64,000 bases of DNA, from assembly GCA_025200525.1 (NCBI GenBank), contig CM045767.1:121818346-121882345 (forward strand), in the 5' to 3' direction. The DNA is from Camellia lanceoleosa. Lineage: Eukaryota > Streptophyta > Magnoliopsida > Ericales > Theaceae. A program made the translations under genes and the position numbers. The notes under the pieces are model-generated. The model worked only from the letters and a program-made list of their open reading frames with translations. It was not told the origin of the DNA and did not search any database. Shown here one piece after another: positions 22,402-34,947 of the stretch; the first letter of the stretch is position 1; every line of letters starts with the position of its first letter.

Positions 22402-24301
22402 TGTGATGACCCCAAAACGTATGGTGTAATTTTCTGTAATTAATTATGTGTTTATATAAATTAATTGAAGAATATCTGTTTGAATTAGCAAAATATCTGT
22501 TGGAATTACAACTTCGGGACTGAAATTGGCGACCGTAATGGGTTCAGAAAACGAAATTGAGCACGCCTATGTAATACCGAGAATTTTTAGAACCATTTAA
22601 GAAATTAAATTGATGACTGAATTTCGTCTGATTCGTTAAGCCTTGTTTGGCTCAAGTGTTTTGGCTTATTTGTTTATATGATGTATATGAGACAAAGATA
22701 AAGATTGTTGACCATTGTTGACTCAACAAAAGAAAGAAAAATATCTATAAGAGGGAGAGAGAGAGAGAGAGAACATTCGGGAGAAGAAAAGGGAAAGGAA
22801 GAGAAAGGGAGGAAGAAGAGGAAAAAGGGAAATCAAGTTAATCTTCTTCACTTAAATAATCAAGGTAAGAATTTCTTCTCTAATGTCTTGAGATGAGGTT
22901 GATTCATGCATAATTTCATGGTAAATAAGTGGATTGAAGGGGGAATTATGTTTAATTTGAACATACATGGCATATTTGGCATATTTGAGAGAAACCTCCG
23001 TGGATTCCAAGAATAAAGCTTTTATGAACATGTTTTATGATTTTTCATCTTAAATCAAGGTTTGATTTTGTATATGATGCATTTGGGTTTGGTTAGAAGC
23101 TATGATGTGTAATCCAAGTTGTTGTTTAAGTGTTTTGGGACTTGGTTTCATCGCTTTAAAGTTGTTTTTGGGAAGGGAAAGATTGAAGCTTTGGTAGAGT
23201 TCAGAATCTTAGATTTTGCATGGTCCACTCGAGCGGAGGGATTCCCGCTCGAGCGTGAAAATTGGCCTCTCAGCAGTTTTGGAAAATTGTACAGGCCGCT
23301 CGAGCGGCCAAAGTGGCGCTCGAGCGGAGGACTTATTTTCAAGAAATTATGGGAAGTTGAATTACATGATTTTCACATGTTATTTGCATCATTTGGCATC
23401 TCATGAGCATGAAATTAAATAAGGAAAGAATAGAATGACATGAATTATGTGATTTAATGATGATGTGTATTGAAGAAATGTGTTATAATGTTGATATGTG
23501 CAGGTCAAACCTCGAAGAGCATGCAACCGGTTTTGGAAACCCACTGTAAGTAACATTTCTGTAAAGTTATGTTGATATGCAACGTATTTGAGATGTTATA
23601 CGATATGTTATAAGATACGATATGTTTTGAAATGTGATTTTAAACCGTGAACGAATGTCCTGATTTGCGAATCTAGTATGGCATCCATAGATAGTCCTAA
23701 GTGGACCAGTTTACGAGATCTCGATATGTGTTTAATCAGTGTTCGGGACCGGTTACTCTAGTCGTTGGACGACAAATGTTAAGTTTTGTGGAGTATGCCA
23801 TTATGTATGTTCTATGATGATTATGATTATGAATGATTTATTTTACGGATATATGAAATGTGGAATTCATTCACTACCCTTTTACTTTAATGTTACTTGC
23901 TGAGCTTTAGTTCATTGTTTGTATGTATGTATTTATAGGTGAGCATTCAGGAAGTCAAGCCTAGGCAGAGTCTTGACCGAGCTGCCAGAGTTTTGTGTGC
24001 CTCCAAGTTGGGGCTAGGCCTGGAAGGCCATACGAGTTTTGTTTTGGTTGTATATGTGGCGTGAGCCTATGTTTTGTATATGAATTTTTGATTACGTGTT
24101 ATGTAATGTAGCGGGTAAATTAACATTTTTGGCATGTAAATATTTGTTCATATAAATGCACAGCTCTTTGGACTATTTGTATTTAGTTTTCGCTTCCGCG
24201 AGCCCCGATTATTTATGTTTTGTACAGGAAGGCCTGTGGTAATCTAGAATTACTGGCCAGTTACGATGCCAAACTTTTAGGGGCGGGTTTGGGTCGTGAC
24301 A
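22402..24301 (+). mobile_element. Solo LTR, 1.9 kb, nested in the gypsy 5' LTR
   Basis: Starts TGTGATGACCCC and ends GGGTCGTGACA, with exact 5-bp duplications ATGGA at 22397-22401 and 24302-24306. The uninterrupted 3' LTR (near 31915) shows the empty site. It has a GA-rich tract (22755-22830) and four GCTCGAGC-type sites at 23227, 23247, 23298 and 23318. No coding capacity is seen. Its end resembles that of the LTR at 7334-8740. Confidence 0.92.
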
Positions 24302-24911
24302 ATGGAAGTGTTTTGATATGAGTTGTTATCTTATTTAAAAAGAAAGCGCTTTAATATGAGTCGTAGTCTCATTAAATTGTGGGCCAAGCTCTAAGACATG
24401 TTATGAATTGAAAATCTGATAAGTAAAGGAAAGTGGAATGTAATACGGACATATCTGCCATGGAATTGGATTGTGTTGTAGGTTGGTTTGTATGAGTTAA
24501 ATATTTATCAAATACTAATGTTTTAGTTATTGCTCATATTATGTTTAGCATATCTCTACTGGACGTTGGCTTACCCTATATGGGACATTATTTTTAGGTG
24601 CAGGTGACATGCCACCACCAAGGACGTAGCTTGGGAGGCTTAGAGGCTGAGAGACCTTTTTGTGATTATCTTTTGTATTACATGTATATCAAGCCAAGGG
24701 CTTATTTTTGTGTAAAGAGTTAGAACTCTACTTTTGTTGGACCCAAGTGTTGACTTTGAAAGTTGTAAGTCTATAGGGCATTTACTTTTGTTGTCAACAT
24801 GTAATATCTCTTGTAAGAATACTCTGATAAATAGAATTATGCTTTATTCTCTTAAGTTTATGAATGTCTTGAATGTATGAATTATGGGTTTATATTGAGG
24901 GCGTTACAACT

Positions 24912-24922
24912 TGGTATCAGAG
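24912..24922 (+). promoter_or_regulatory. Primer binding site, initiator tRNA-Met type
   Basis: TGGTATCAGAG lies three bases after the end of the 5' LTR. It is complementary to the 3' end of plant initiator methionine tRNA, the usual primer for this class. Confidence 0.9.
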
Positions 24923-25312
24923 TGTACTGGGTTTGAATACTTTGGGTACGTGGGAAGTGGAGAGTACCACAATGGGTTTGTCTCGCTTGTTAGAGACTTA
25001 GATGCAATGTTATGTGCTTATGTGATAACATGTTTATGTGACTAGATGGGTATGAGATTTAGTTTTTACGATGTTGACTGGATCCTTGGGTTTCTGGGAG
25101 TCCTATTGGAAAAGCACTTGATCAATGCTGTTTTTAACTGGAACTCTAGCAACGCCTCGGGACTGTCATTATCCGAAAATGAAATTCGTAAGTGCTTATG
25201 TGATTATGTGCTTACGTAGAATGAATTACTGTTGTCCATTGCTTTAGGACATGAGTGAAATAGCTTCGGCACATTTGTGAATGTGTTAATGTTCTTCGTT
25301 ACCTTTATTAGG

Positions 25313-26590
25313 ATGTCAGGACGATGACGTAGTGGTAGGCGAGGTAGGCCTAGGAGGTAGGAGATGTCTATACCGGATGAAATTTTGGCGTAGCAGGAGG
25401 GTGTTGGTTTGGCCAGCCAGTAGGTCAGCAGGTCATGGGCGCCTTAGCCCGCAAGATGGCAGGAGCATTGAGGGAATCCATGGACATTCTCAGAGCTGAG
25501 AATCAAGTCCAGGCTCATGTTGCTGAGGCAGGGCCTTCCTTTCTGAAGAGGGAGTTCTTCCGGTTTAACCCAGACGAGTTTGTGGGTGATCCGAAAGAGC
25601 CACTTAAGGCTGATGAGTGGCTTGAATAGATGACGAAGACGTTTGAGATGCTTGGCATCGAAGACGGGGCTTTGAAGGTGACCTTGGTGTCTTTCCAGCT
25701 AAAGGGAGATGTGGGTCAGTGGTGGAAGTTTGTTCGAGGACGTATTGGTGGCACATGAGAGGCATTTGTGGATGCTTTCCAGGAGAAGTTTCTGTCTCTA
25801 GCTGTTAGGAAGAAGTGAGGGACCAGTTTTATTAGTTCAAGCAGCTGAGTATGCCAGTGGCCGAGTTTGAGGCCTCATTTACCAGTCTATCCAGGTTTGC
25901 TCCTGAGCTAGTGGCGTCTGAGGAACGCTGTTGTCTTGAGTTCGAGAATAAGCTGAGGCACGAGCTTAAGACTAGAGTTGTTGGGTCCATGACTCGGGAG
26001 TATGGACGACTTGTGGATGTCGCGGCGCATCTTGAGATTATTATGCAGGAGGAAGAGGAGGAGAGGATGAAGGACTCCAAGTGGAGTCAAGATGGCCAGG
26101 GGGATGGTCGGAGACAGAGGGGTTCTAAGCCTCAACAGCCTCAGGGTGCTTTTGTGAGATCTACTTTTCTAGTGTCGAGTGTAGGTTCTAGGATAAGCAG
26201 TCAGGGAGACATTACTTGTTACAAATGTAGTCAGCTGGGTCACAAGTCTCCAACTTGCCCGTAGAGGGAAAAAAGGCAGAGAGCAGCTTCATCTTCGGCT
26301 CGACCTCAGAGCCAGAGTCAAGACAGAGGCCAGCCGCTCTCTTGTTACCAGTGTGGTCAGGCGGGGTACCTGAAGAGGTATTGCCCGCAGTTGAGTGGCA
26401 TATCTAGTGCGTCTGGTTCGAGGCAGACGTAGAGTTTTCACCAAAGATCGATTCGGGCCTCGAGGGCCAATCGAGGGCTTCATCATCTCGATCTGCGGCA
26501 AAGACTCTTTTGCTCCGAGAGGTGAGCAGGTAGACCAGAGACCTTTAGGGCGCGTGTATCTTTATTACCGCAGATCTTATCGCTCCATCT
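25313..26590 (+). pseudogene. gag: Degraded gag of the gypsy element
   Basis: A gag start at ATG 25313 is followed by stops at 25325, 25358, 25391, 25627, 25756, 25833, 26262 and 26430, and by at least two frame changes (about 25400-25435 and about 25810). Recognisable parts are GDVGQWWKF in the capsid region, PVAEFEASFTSLSRF near 25855, and two CCHC zinc knuckles, CYKCSQLGHKSPTC (26218-26259) and CYQCGQAGYLKRYC (26341-26382). Gag packages the element RNA and forms the virus-like particle. The stops are all TAG or TGA. Not functional as it stands. Confidence 0.85.
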
Positions 26591-26908
26591 GTTGTGAGAG
26601 GTACCTTTTTGTTTTGCAACTCGGTTGCTAATGTGTTGATTGATACGGGTGCATCCCATTCCTTTATATCTGCTGCATTTGCATCTATTTTGGGGTTGGA
26701 GTTGGCACAGTTAGTTTCTCCTATTTGTGTTGTATCACCTGTTGGGGGCGAGTTGATTTTGAAACAAGGGTGTCGGGGCTGTGATATAGAGGTCGCCGAC
26801 TGCCGGCTTCCATTTTCTTTTGTAGTTATGGCTATGTCGGGTTTTGATGTGATTTTGGGTATGGACTGGTTATCGTCATACCGAACTGTTATTGATTGTT
26901 ACCGCTAG
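26591..26908 (+). pseudogene. pol: Retropepsin-type protease segment of pol
   Basis: VLIDTGASHSFIS near 26630-26668 is the aspartic protease active site (DTG) of gypsy elements. The later ILGMDWL motif near 26850 fits the end of the domain. The frame ends at TAG 26906-26908 and resumes at once in the same frame with the RT segment. The protease would cut the polyprotein into its mature parts. Confidence 0.85.
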
Positions 26909-28318
26909 AGGGTCACTGTATGTACCCTGAGTGGGGATTGTTTCCATGTCTTGGGGGATCGGGTCGGTAGAGTGTTGCCACCGGTGTATGATCCGCGAGG
27001 GAGGAGTGAGCTTAGTGGTCTTTTCGCTAGCTTTATGAGTAGCGAGTGTGATGAGATCCAGATTGAGTTGCCGAGAGTGGTTTGTGAGTACTCGGACATC
27101 TTTCCCGAGGACCTTGTTAGTTTGCCACCACACCGAGAGGTGGAGTTTTCTATTGATTTAGTGCCCGGCACGGCGCCGATTTCCATGGCACCTTATTGTT
27201 TTACATCAACCGAGTTGAGTGAGTTGAAGGTTCAACTCCAGGAGTTGCTAGACAAGGGTTTTGTCCGCCCTAGTGTTTCACCGTGGGGAGCACCGACCCT
27301 CTTTGCTAAAAATAAAAATGGTGCCTTGAGACTTTGTATTGATTATCGAAAATTGAATCGGGCTACGGTTAAGAACAAGTACCCTATGCCTCGTATAGAT
27401 GATCTATTTGACCAGTTGAAAGAGTCTCGTTGTTTCTCTAAGATAGACTTGAGATCGGGTTACCATCAGTTGAGGGTCAGGGAGGAGGATATCTTGAAAA
27501 CGGCATTCCGTACGCGGTATGGCCACTATGAGTTTCTCGTGATGCCTTTCGGGCTCACCAATGCACTGGCAGTATTTATGGACTTGATGAACCGGATTTT
27601 CCAGGAATTCTTAGATCGTTTTGTGGTCGTTTTCCTGGACGACACTCTGGTTTATTCACCTTCTAAGGAGGAGCACGAGGAACACTTAAGAGTGGTGCTT
27701 GAGTTGCTTAGAGCCCATAAACTGTATGCTAAGTTTGGGAAGTGTGAGTTTTGGCTAAGAGAGGTTAAATTCTTAGGCCATGTAGTCTCCGGGGAAGGGG
27801 TGTCTGTTGATACATCCAAGATAGAGGCAGTACAAGATTGGGCACAGCCTAAGAGTGTTTTTGAGATCTGCAGTTTTCCGGGATTAGCTGGGTACTACCG
27901 CCGGTTTGTGAAAGATTTCTCCAGACTAACTTCGCCTTTGACTAGATTGACGCGAAAGAAGTCAAATTTGTGTAGAAGTGAGACTTGTGACAAGTCGTTC
28001 CAGGAGTTGAAAGTTAGACTTACCATCGCTCCAGTGTTCATTATTCCAGAGAGATGTTTGGGTTATGCAGTCTATTGTGATGCTTCACGAGAGGGTTTGG
28101 GTTGTGTGTTGATGCAAGAAGGGAAAGTGGTAGCCTATGGCTCGCGGCAGTTGAAAATACACGAGAGAAATTACCCTACACATGACCTAGAGTTAGTAGC
28201 TGTGATTTTTGCCTTGAAGATTTGGAGGCATTACCTGTATGGTAAGAGATTCAAGGTGTTCTCGGATCATAAGAGTCTGAAATATCTGTTTACACAGAGA
28301 GACTTAAACTTGAGGTAG
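26909..28318 (+). pseudogene. pol: Reverse transcriptase / RNase H segment of pol
   Basis: Open from 26909 to TAG 28316-28318. Counting from Met 26951, the RT shows LCIDYRKLN (128-136), [15 protein letters not shown] (162-176), MPFGLTNA (198-205) and the catalytic FLDD (228-231), the gypsy form of YxDD. RNase H follows with YCDAS (Asp377), Glu414 and SDHKSL (Asp439). All catalytic positions are present, so this is the best kept part of the element. The reading frame is shared with protease and integrase, as expected for a single polyprotein, but stops on both sides separate it. Confidence 0.92.
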
Positions 28319-29971
28319 AGGAGGTGGATGAAATTTATTGAGGATTACGACTTCGAGTTGCACTATCACCTGGGAAAGGCCAATGTTGTGGCCGATGCCC
28401 TTAGTAGGAAATCCATTAGTGAGGTAGCTTGTATAAGCATCTGGAAGTGGGAGATGTTGGGTGCACTTGGCGAGTTTGATTTACTTTTGAGTGAATTTGT
28501 TGAGGCTGCGGCCTTGTTTTCTGTAGTTGCGCAGCCAACAATTGTGACTCGAGTGTTAGAGGCACAGAGAGGTGACCTTGAGGTAGAATCCCTCCGGGAG
28601 AAGATTTCCAGTGGGAAGGTTAAGAAGGGTTTAGCTGTGTATCCCGACCTGAGTATGAGATACCATGGCTGTCTATTTGTGCCGAAGTCTTGCTGAGAGG
28701 AGGTACTCCGAGAGTTTCACCATTCATGCCTTGCGGTGCATCCGAGAGGCACTAAGATGTATCGTGATTTGGGTCACCAGTTTTGGTGGCGGGGTATGAA
28801 GAAAGATGTGGCAGTTTTTGTGTCTAAGTGCCTTACTTGTTAGCAAGTGAAGGTCGAACATCAGAGGCCAATGGGTTTGTTGCAACCCTTGCCTATTACC
28901 GAGTGGAAGTGAGAGCATGTTACTATGGACTTTGTTGTAGGTCTTCCGAGGACTTAGCGGGGTAGTGATGCTATTTGGGTGGTTGTAGACCAGTTGACTA
29001 AGTCGGCGTACTTTATCCTTATGCGCGTGAGAGATTCGGTAGATCATCTTGCCGACTTGTATGTTCGGGACATAGTGAGGTTGCATGGGGTCCCAGTGCC
29101 GATCGTGTCAGATAGAGATCCACATTTTACTATTAGGTTGTGGCAGAGTTTGTAGAGTGCCTTGGGCACTAGATTGACCTTTAGCACAGCTTATCATCCT
29201 CAGACTGACGGGCAGTCTGAGCGTATTATTCAGATCCTTGAGGATATGCTTCGAGGTTGTGTCCTTGACTTTAGTGGGTCGTGGGAGAGGCACTTACCCT
29301 TGGTGGAGTTTGCCTACAACAACAGTTTCCAATCCAGTATTGGTATGGCACCATTTGAGGCCTTGTACGGCCGACCGTGTAGGTCTCCAGTTTGTTGGGC
29401 CGAAGTGGGTGATGTGCCTTTGTTGGGGCCGGAGTTGGTTCGGGAAACGACGAAGAAAATTGAGCTTATCCGTAGGAGGCTTGTTACAGCCCAAAGTCGT
29501 CAAAAATGTTATGCTGACCGTAGGAAGAGGCCTTTGGTATTTGAGGTGGGTGATCATGTCTTTCTGAAAATATCACCTAGGCGGGGTTTGATGAGGTTTG
29601 GGAAGAGTGGGAAGTTGTCCCCTCGGTTTATTAGTTCCTTTGAGATCATTGAGAGGATTGGAGAGGTTGCATACCGTTTAGCTTTACCGCCACAACTATC
29701 CAGAGTGCATGACGTGTTTCATGTTAGCATGCTTCGGAAGTACGAGCCAGATCCATCACATGTGTTGGATTGGACCGACTTAGAGGTAGATGAGGATGCC
29801 TCGTATAAAGAGAGACTGGTACGGGTCTTGGATAGACAAGAACAAGTCTTGCGAGGCAAGACGATACCCTTGGTAAAGGTTTTGTGGAAACATCACGGAG
29901 TGGAGGAAGCCACTTGGGAACGTGAGTTGGATGTCCGTGAGAAATATCCGGACTTGTTTGTTACTATTTAA
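28319..29971 (+). pseudogene. pol: RNase H end, integrase and chromodomain-like tail of pol
   Basis: Continues in the RT frame. ADALSRK near 28400 ends the RNase H connection. Stops at 28694 (TGA), 28841 (TAG), 28910 (TGA), 28955 (TAG) and 29153 (TAG) break the zinc-binding region and the first half of the catalytic core. The core is seen as MDFVVGLP (28925), SDRDPHF (29108) and AYHPQTDGQSER (29189-29224), giving the D, D and E residues. From 29162 the frame is open for 269 codons through the GPF/Y-like region to KHHGVEEATWE (about 29890), a degenerate chromodomain-like end. The natural stop is TAA 29969-29971. Confidence 0.88.
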
Positions 29972-30399
29972 CCATGTATTGGGAATTTTGTTGTATTGAT
30001 AAACTTTAATAATATTGAATATGTCTTAAGTTGTAAAACATTGTATATGTTTTGGTTTATGGAAATATTGTGAAGGTTGAGTATGCCTTGAGAATGGAAG
30101 TTTATTTTAACATTGTGTATGTTAAATATGTTGTAGAAATGCAAGTATGTTATTAATGTTGCATATGTTTTGGAATTGTGGAATATGTGTTGAAATTGAT
30201 AAATTTCAAAGGAATGCATGTTGATAATGCATGTTGTAAACATATTTGTAATTTGCCTCTTGAAAAGAGACGGGATGACCGGTGGTGGGTCAGGATGTGG
30301 AATATTGAATTGTAATGTTGTTGAGAATTGAAAATCACAATTTTGAAAGTTATGTTGCTAATTTTGGAGACGAAATTCTTTAAAGGGGGAGGGGGAGGT
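29972..30399 (+). promoter_or_regulatory. 3' untranslated stretch and polypurine tract
   Basis: AT-rich sequence follows the pol stop. AAAGGGGGAGGGGGAGG at 30382-30398 is the polypurine tract and abuts the 3' LTR at 30400. No gene lies here; the - strand open frames at 29968-30338 are chance. Confidence 0.85.
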
Positions 30400-32521
30400 T
30401 ATAGCGATCCCGATTTTCCTTCCTTTGGTTTTGTATTCCGGACTCAGTTCCGTGAATGTCTATTGTGATATATCTTTCAATTCCATCCTTTAATTCTTTG
30501 AATTTGAGTTTAGAAATGTCTTGGGCGCGTTTTCGAACAGGTTGGTTGAGCTTTGGTCTCTATTCTTGTTGCCCATATTTTTGATGATCCGCTCGAGCGG
30601 GTCCTTTTGCGCTCGAGCGGAGTTTGCATCCTTTCAGCATTTTGTGCATCTGCAAAAATACTGCAAGTGTGTTTTTCACGCTCGAACGGGTATCTTTGAG
30701 CTCGAGCGGGTGTTCGGAGTCTGTAAAAGTACTGGGGGAGTGTAATCTACGCTCGAGCGGGTAGTGTTTTGTTGTTGTGCCTTGGCGCTCGAGCGTATCT
30801 TTTTGCGCTCGAGCGGGTTAAGTTTTTGTGTCTGACGCTTGAGCGTCCTATTCTATGCTCGAGTGGGTCATACGTATATCAGATCGCAGCTGGGTCATTT
30901 TAAATCACTTTTTCAACTTCATCTCTCTCTCTCTCTAACTTTTCAAAACCCTAATTTCGACAACCTCTCTCTCTACACACTCTCTCTCTCTCTAAGAATC
31001 CATCTAGTTCTAGAGTGTACCTATCTTGGTTCCTTTGTATAAAAGATAGAGCTTGGTTTGGGTTATCTTTGGATCCGAAAAAATGTTGATTTGGAGCATC
31101 TTTGGGTTTCTTCCTCTTTTCCTTTGGGCTTCAAACTTTGAGGTAGGGATAACTACTTATTTTTATGATCTTTAACATAGATGTTGGGCATTTGTATAAA
31201 TGATTTGATTTGGGAAGTTAGGGTTTGAAATTTAAAATATTGAAAAGAGGGGCTTTGTTCCTTTTGAACCATATATGTGTATATGGGTCTTAACATGAGG
31301 TTGTGAATGTTTATTAATGATATTTGGACCATTGGGTCAATATTGGAAGAAAAATGGAAAATGCCATATTTGGATTTTATTGGGTCATTAGTGTAATTAA
31401 TGACTTCCATTGTGAAATATGAAATTGGGATGGAAATGATGAAATTGGCTTAAGATGAGATCGAATGGTAGAGTTGGATTTATTTATCGCTCACTTTTGA
31501 AAATGTTGATAATTTATCTGTTGATGCATTTATTATCTGTTTAGAAATAATTGCTTTGGGCTATCGATGGGGGATAGTCTTGATTGTTGTAGACACTGCA
31601 TGATGATTAGGTGAATTAAAACTAATCGATTGAATATGTCATTGAATATGACGGTTGGAATAATACATCAAATATGTGTATTGATTGATCATGTATATGA
31701 TAATTGTTTATATACATTGTATTGTGTGAGAGGAGATAGATGATGTACTCCACGGTTTGGGAGGAGATGGGGGATGGACTCCTAAACCGGATATTATTTG
31801 GGAGGAGATAGGGGATAGACTCCATTGATACAGCAAATATGTGTATCTATTGTGAAGTATGGAAGTGTTTTTATATGGCATTGATACAGCAAATATGTGT
31901 ATCTATTGTGAGGTATGGAAGTGTTTTGATATAAGTTGTTATCTCATTTAAAAAGAAAGTGCTTTAATATGAGTCGTAGTCTCATTAAATTATGAGCCAG
32001 GTTCTGAGCCATGTTATGAATTGAAAATCTGATAAGTAAAGGAAAGTGAAATGGAATATGGACATATCTGTCATGGATTTGGATTGTGTTGAACGTTGGT
32101 TTGTATGAGTTAAACAATTATCAAATACTAATGTTTTAATTATTGCTTATATTATGTTTAGCATATCTCTACTGGGCGTTGGCTTACCCTATATGGGACA
32201 TTATTTTCAGGTGCAGGTGACATGCCACCTCCAAGGACGTAGCTTGGGAGGCTTAAAGGCTGAGAGACCTTTTTGTGATTATCTTTTGTATTACATGTAT
32301 ATCAAGCCAAGGGCTTATTTTTGTGTAAAGAGTTAGAACTCTACTTTTGTTGGACACAAGTGTTGACTTAGAAAGTTGTAAGCCTATAGAGCATTTACTT
32401 TTGTTGTCAATATATAATATCTCTTGTAAGAATACGCTGATAAATAGAATTATGCTTAATTCACTTAAGTTTATGAATGTCTTGAATGTATGAATTATGG
32501 GTTTATATTGAGGGCGTTACA
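30400..32521 (+). repeat. 3' LTR of the gypsy element
   Basis: 2,122 bp, TATAGCGATC to GGCGTTACA, uninterrupted. GCTCGAGC-type sites start at 30591, 30611, 30680, 30700, 30751, 30787, 30807, 30837 and 30857. Compared with the 5' LTR it lacks about three sites. TATA-like GTATAAAAGA is near 31037. Confidence 0.9.
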
Positions 32522-32815
32522 TGGTCAAACTCCCCTGATCAGCATTTATTAACTCTTTTCAATTCACATATCTTTCCACATGCCTGCATTTATTGATTTG
32601 GTCAAAATCTCATGATTAGCATTTAAAATCCCCTCAAACAAATAATTATAGATACAATCCGTGCATAGTTACTACAGTACCCTTTTCAACTTCTCCCATA
32701 CACTATGATTAGTGATAAGATTGTTAAATTATTTTTTTATAAAAAATCTTAGAAAACATAATTCACATTTTAAAAAAAATCTAAAACAAATATAAATATT
32801 TATAATTATCCCGTG

Positions 32816-34947
32816 TATAGCGATCCCGGTTTTTCCTTCCTTGTTTATTGTATTTCGGACTTAGTTCCGTGGATGTGTTGTTGTCGTATTTTCATTTCCG
32901 TCCTTTAACTCTTTGTATTTGAGTTTAGAATTGTCTTGGGCGTGTTTCGAACAGGTTGGTTGAGCTTTTGTCCCAACTCTTGTTGCCCAGATTTTTAGTG
33001 ATCCGCTCAAGCGGGTCTTCTTGCGCTCGAGCGGAGTTTGCATACCTTCAGTAGTTTGTCCATCTGTAAAATATTGCAGATGTGTTTTTCACGCTAGAGC
33101 GAATTTCCTTACGCTCGAGCGGGTATCCTTGCGCTCAAGCGGGTGTTCGATGTCTGTAAAAGTACTAGAAGAGTGTAATCTACGCTCGAGCGGGTGGTGT
33201 CTTGTTTTGTGCCTTGGCGCTCAAGCGTGTATTTTTGTGCTCGAGCGGGTTAAGTTTTTGTGTTTGATGCTCGACCGTCCTATTTTCCGCTCGAGTGGGT
33301 CGTTCGTATATCAGATCTGGACTGTGTTATTTTAAATCACTTTTTACACTCTCTCTCTCTTACTTTTCAAAACCTCCATTAGAGAGTTCATCTCTCTAGA
33401 TTTCAACTTCTCTTTAAGGTTTGATCTAGTTTGAGTGAATCTCCACCCTTGTCCCTTCGTAAAAAGTGTGGGGTTTGGCTTGCTCTTCATTTTGATCCGA
33501 AAATCTTGAAGTTTGGAGCACTTTGGAAATTCTTCATCATCTCCATTTGGTCTCATCTTTTGAGGTAGGGATAACTACTCACTTTTATGATCTTTGACAT
33601 AAACTTTTAGTCATTTTGATTTAATGTTGAAGTTTGGTGATTTTGGGTGTTAGGGTTTCAAAATGTATAAAGAGGGGTTTTGTTCTTTTGGGCCAATACA
33701 TGTGTATTTTGGGTCTCAAATGGGGTTATTGTTGTTTATTGTTGGTATTTGAACCTTTGGGTCAATGTTGAGAAAAGAGAGAGAAAAGCCCTAATTTTAT
33801 CTTATGAATTAATTTGTATAATTAATTTGGAAAGTTATGGAAAAATGAAATTGAGTTGGAAATAATGAAATTGGCTCATTATGAGGTAGAATGGTGGTGT
33901 TGGATTTATTAATCACCTACCTTGGAAATGTTGATAATTTATCTGTTGGATGTAATTATGATCTGTTTAGAAATAATTGCTTTGGGCTATCGGTGGAGGA
34001 TAGTCTTGATTGTTATAGACACTGCATGATGATTAGCTGAATTAAAACTAATCGGTTGAATATGTCATTGAATATGACGGTTGGAATAATACATCACATC
34101 TGTGTATTGATTGATCGTATATATGATAATTGTTCATATACATTGTTTTGTGTGGGAGGAGATAGAGGATGTACTCCATGGTTTAGGAGGAGATAGGGGA
34201 TGTACTCTTAAACCGGATATTATTTGGGAGAAGATAGGGAATGGACTCCATTGATATAGCGAATCTGTGTATCATTTGTGAAGTATGGAAGTGTTTTATT
34301 ATGAGTTGTTATCTCATGTGAATTGTGATGTATGGAAGTGTTTGTTATGAATTTTGATTAATTTGAATTGTTGATATTGGAAAGGTTTTTAACATGAGCC
34401 ATAGTCTCATGGGAATTGTTTGGCCAGGTTCAGAGCCATGTTTATAAATCGAAATTGTTAAGTAAAGGAAAATGGAGTGAAGCATGGACATATGTGTCAT
34501 GGAACTGAAATGTGTTATGAGTTGATTTATATAAGTTAAACATTTATCAAATACTAATGTTTTAGTTATTACTTATATTATGTTTTGCATATCTCTACTG
34601 GGCGTTGACTTACCCTATATAGGACATCATTTTCAGGTTTAGGTGATATGCCACCTCCAAGGACGTAGCTTGGGAGGCTTGAGGTTGATAGCTCTTTTTG
34701 TTGTTCTCTTTTGTATATTACACGTATATCAAGCCATGGGCTTATTTTGTGTAAAGAGTTAGAACTCTACTTTTGTTAAACCCAAGTGTTGACTTGAAAA
34801 GTTGTAAGCCTATAGGGCATTTACTTTTGTTGTTAACATGTAATATCTTTTGTAAGAATACTCTAATGAATGGCAATATGTTTTATTTTCTTTAGTTTAT
34901 GGATGTAATGAATGCATGATTTATGGGTTTATTTTGAGGGCGTTACA
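32816..34947 (+). mobile_element. Solo LTR of the same gypsy family
   Basis: 2,132 bp, TATAGCGATC to GGCGTTACA, with exact 5-bp duplications CCGTG (32811-32815 and 34948-34952). The insertion is inside the Helitron 3' hairpin; removing it restores CCCGTGCATAGCACGGG. GCTCGAGC-type sites start at 33005, 33025, 33093, 33113, 33133, 33184, 33219, 33239, 33269 and 33289. The TATA box is degraded (CGTAAAAAGTG). It has no coding sequence, as expected after LTR-LTR recombination. Confidence 0.92.

Larger units (their letters stand above)
20846..24908 (+). repeat. 5' LTR of the gypsy element (with nested solo LTR)
   Basis: Matches 30400-32521. Hand comparison of about 500 bases (21641-22140 against 31147-31650) shows 7 to 8 substitutions and one 12-bp indel. 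A TATA box (GTATAAAAGG, near 21531) is kept here and in the 3' LTR near 31037, but not in the copies at 32816 or 55190. A CT-rich leader precedes and follows it. 20,990-21,380 carries the GCTCGAGC array. The part after 24301 resumes exactly after the nested insert. Confidence 0.9.
20846..32521 (+). mobile_element. Full-length Ty3/gypsy retrotransposon (chromovirus-like), decayed
   Basis: An 11.7-kb element flanked by TGATC (20841-20845) and TGGTC (32522-32526), one mismatch. Copies of the host repeat elsewhere read TGGTC at this site. Order: 5' LTR 20846-24908 (about 2.16 kb once the nested LTR is removed), PBS, gag, protease, RT, RNase H, integrase, chromodomain-like tail, polypurine tract, 3' LTR 30400-32521. 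The order PR-RT-RH-INT and the tail motif (GVEEATWE) fit the Tekay/Del side of the chromoviruses. The LTRs begin TATAGCGATC, so the canonical TG is now TA, and end GGCGTTACA. Fifteen in-frame stops and at least two frameshifts make it unable to encode its own proteins. Confidence 0.92.

Noticed and set aside
29108..29557. Antisense frames over the integrase region
   Set aside because: They are shadows of the integrase frame on the opposite strand.
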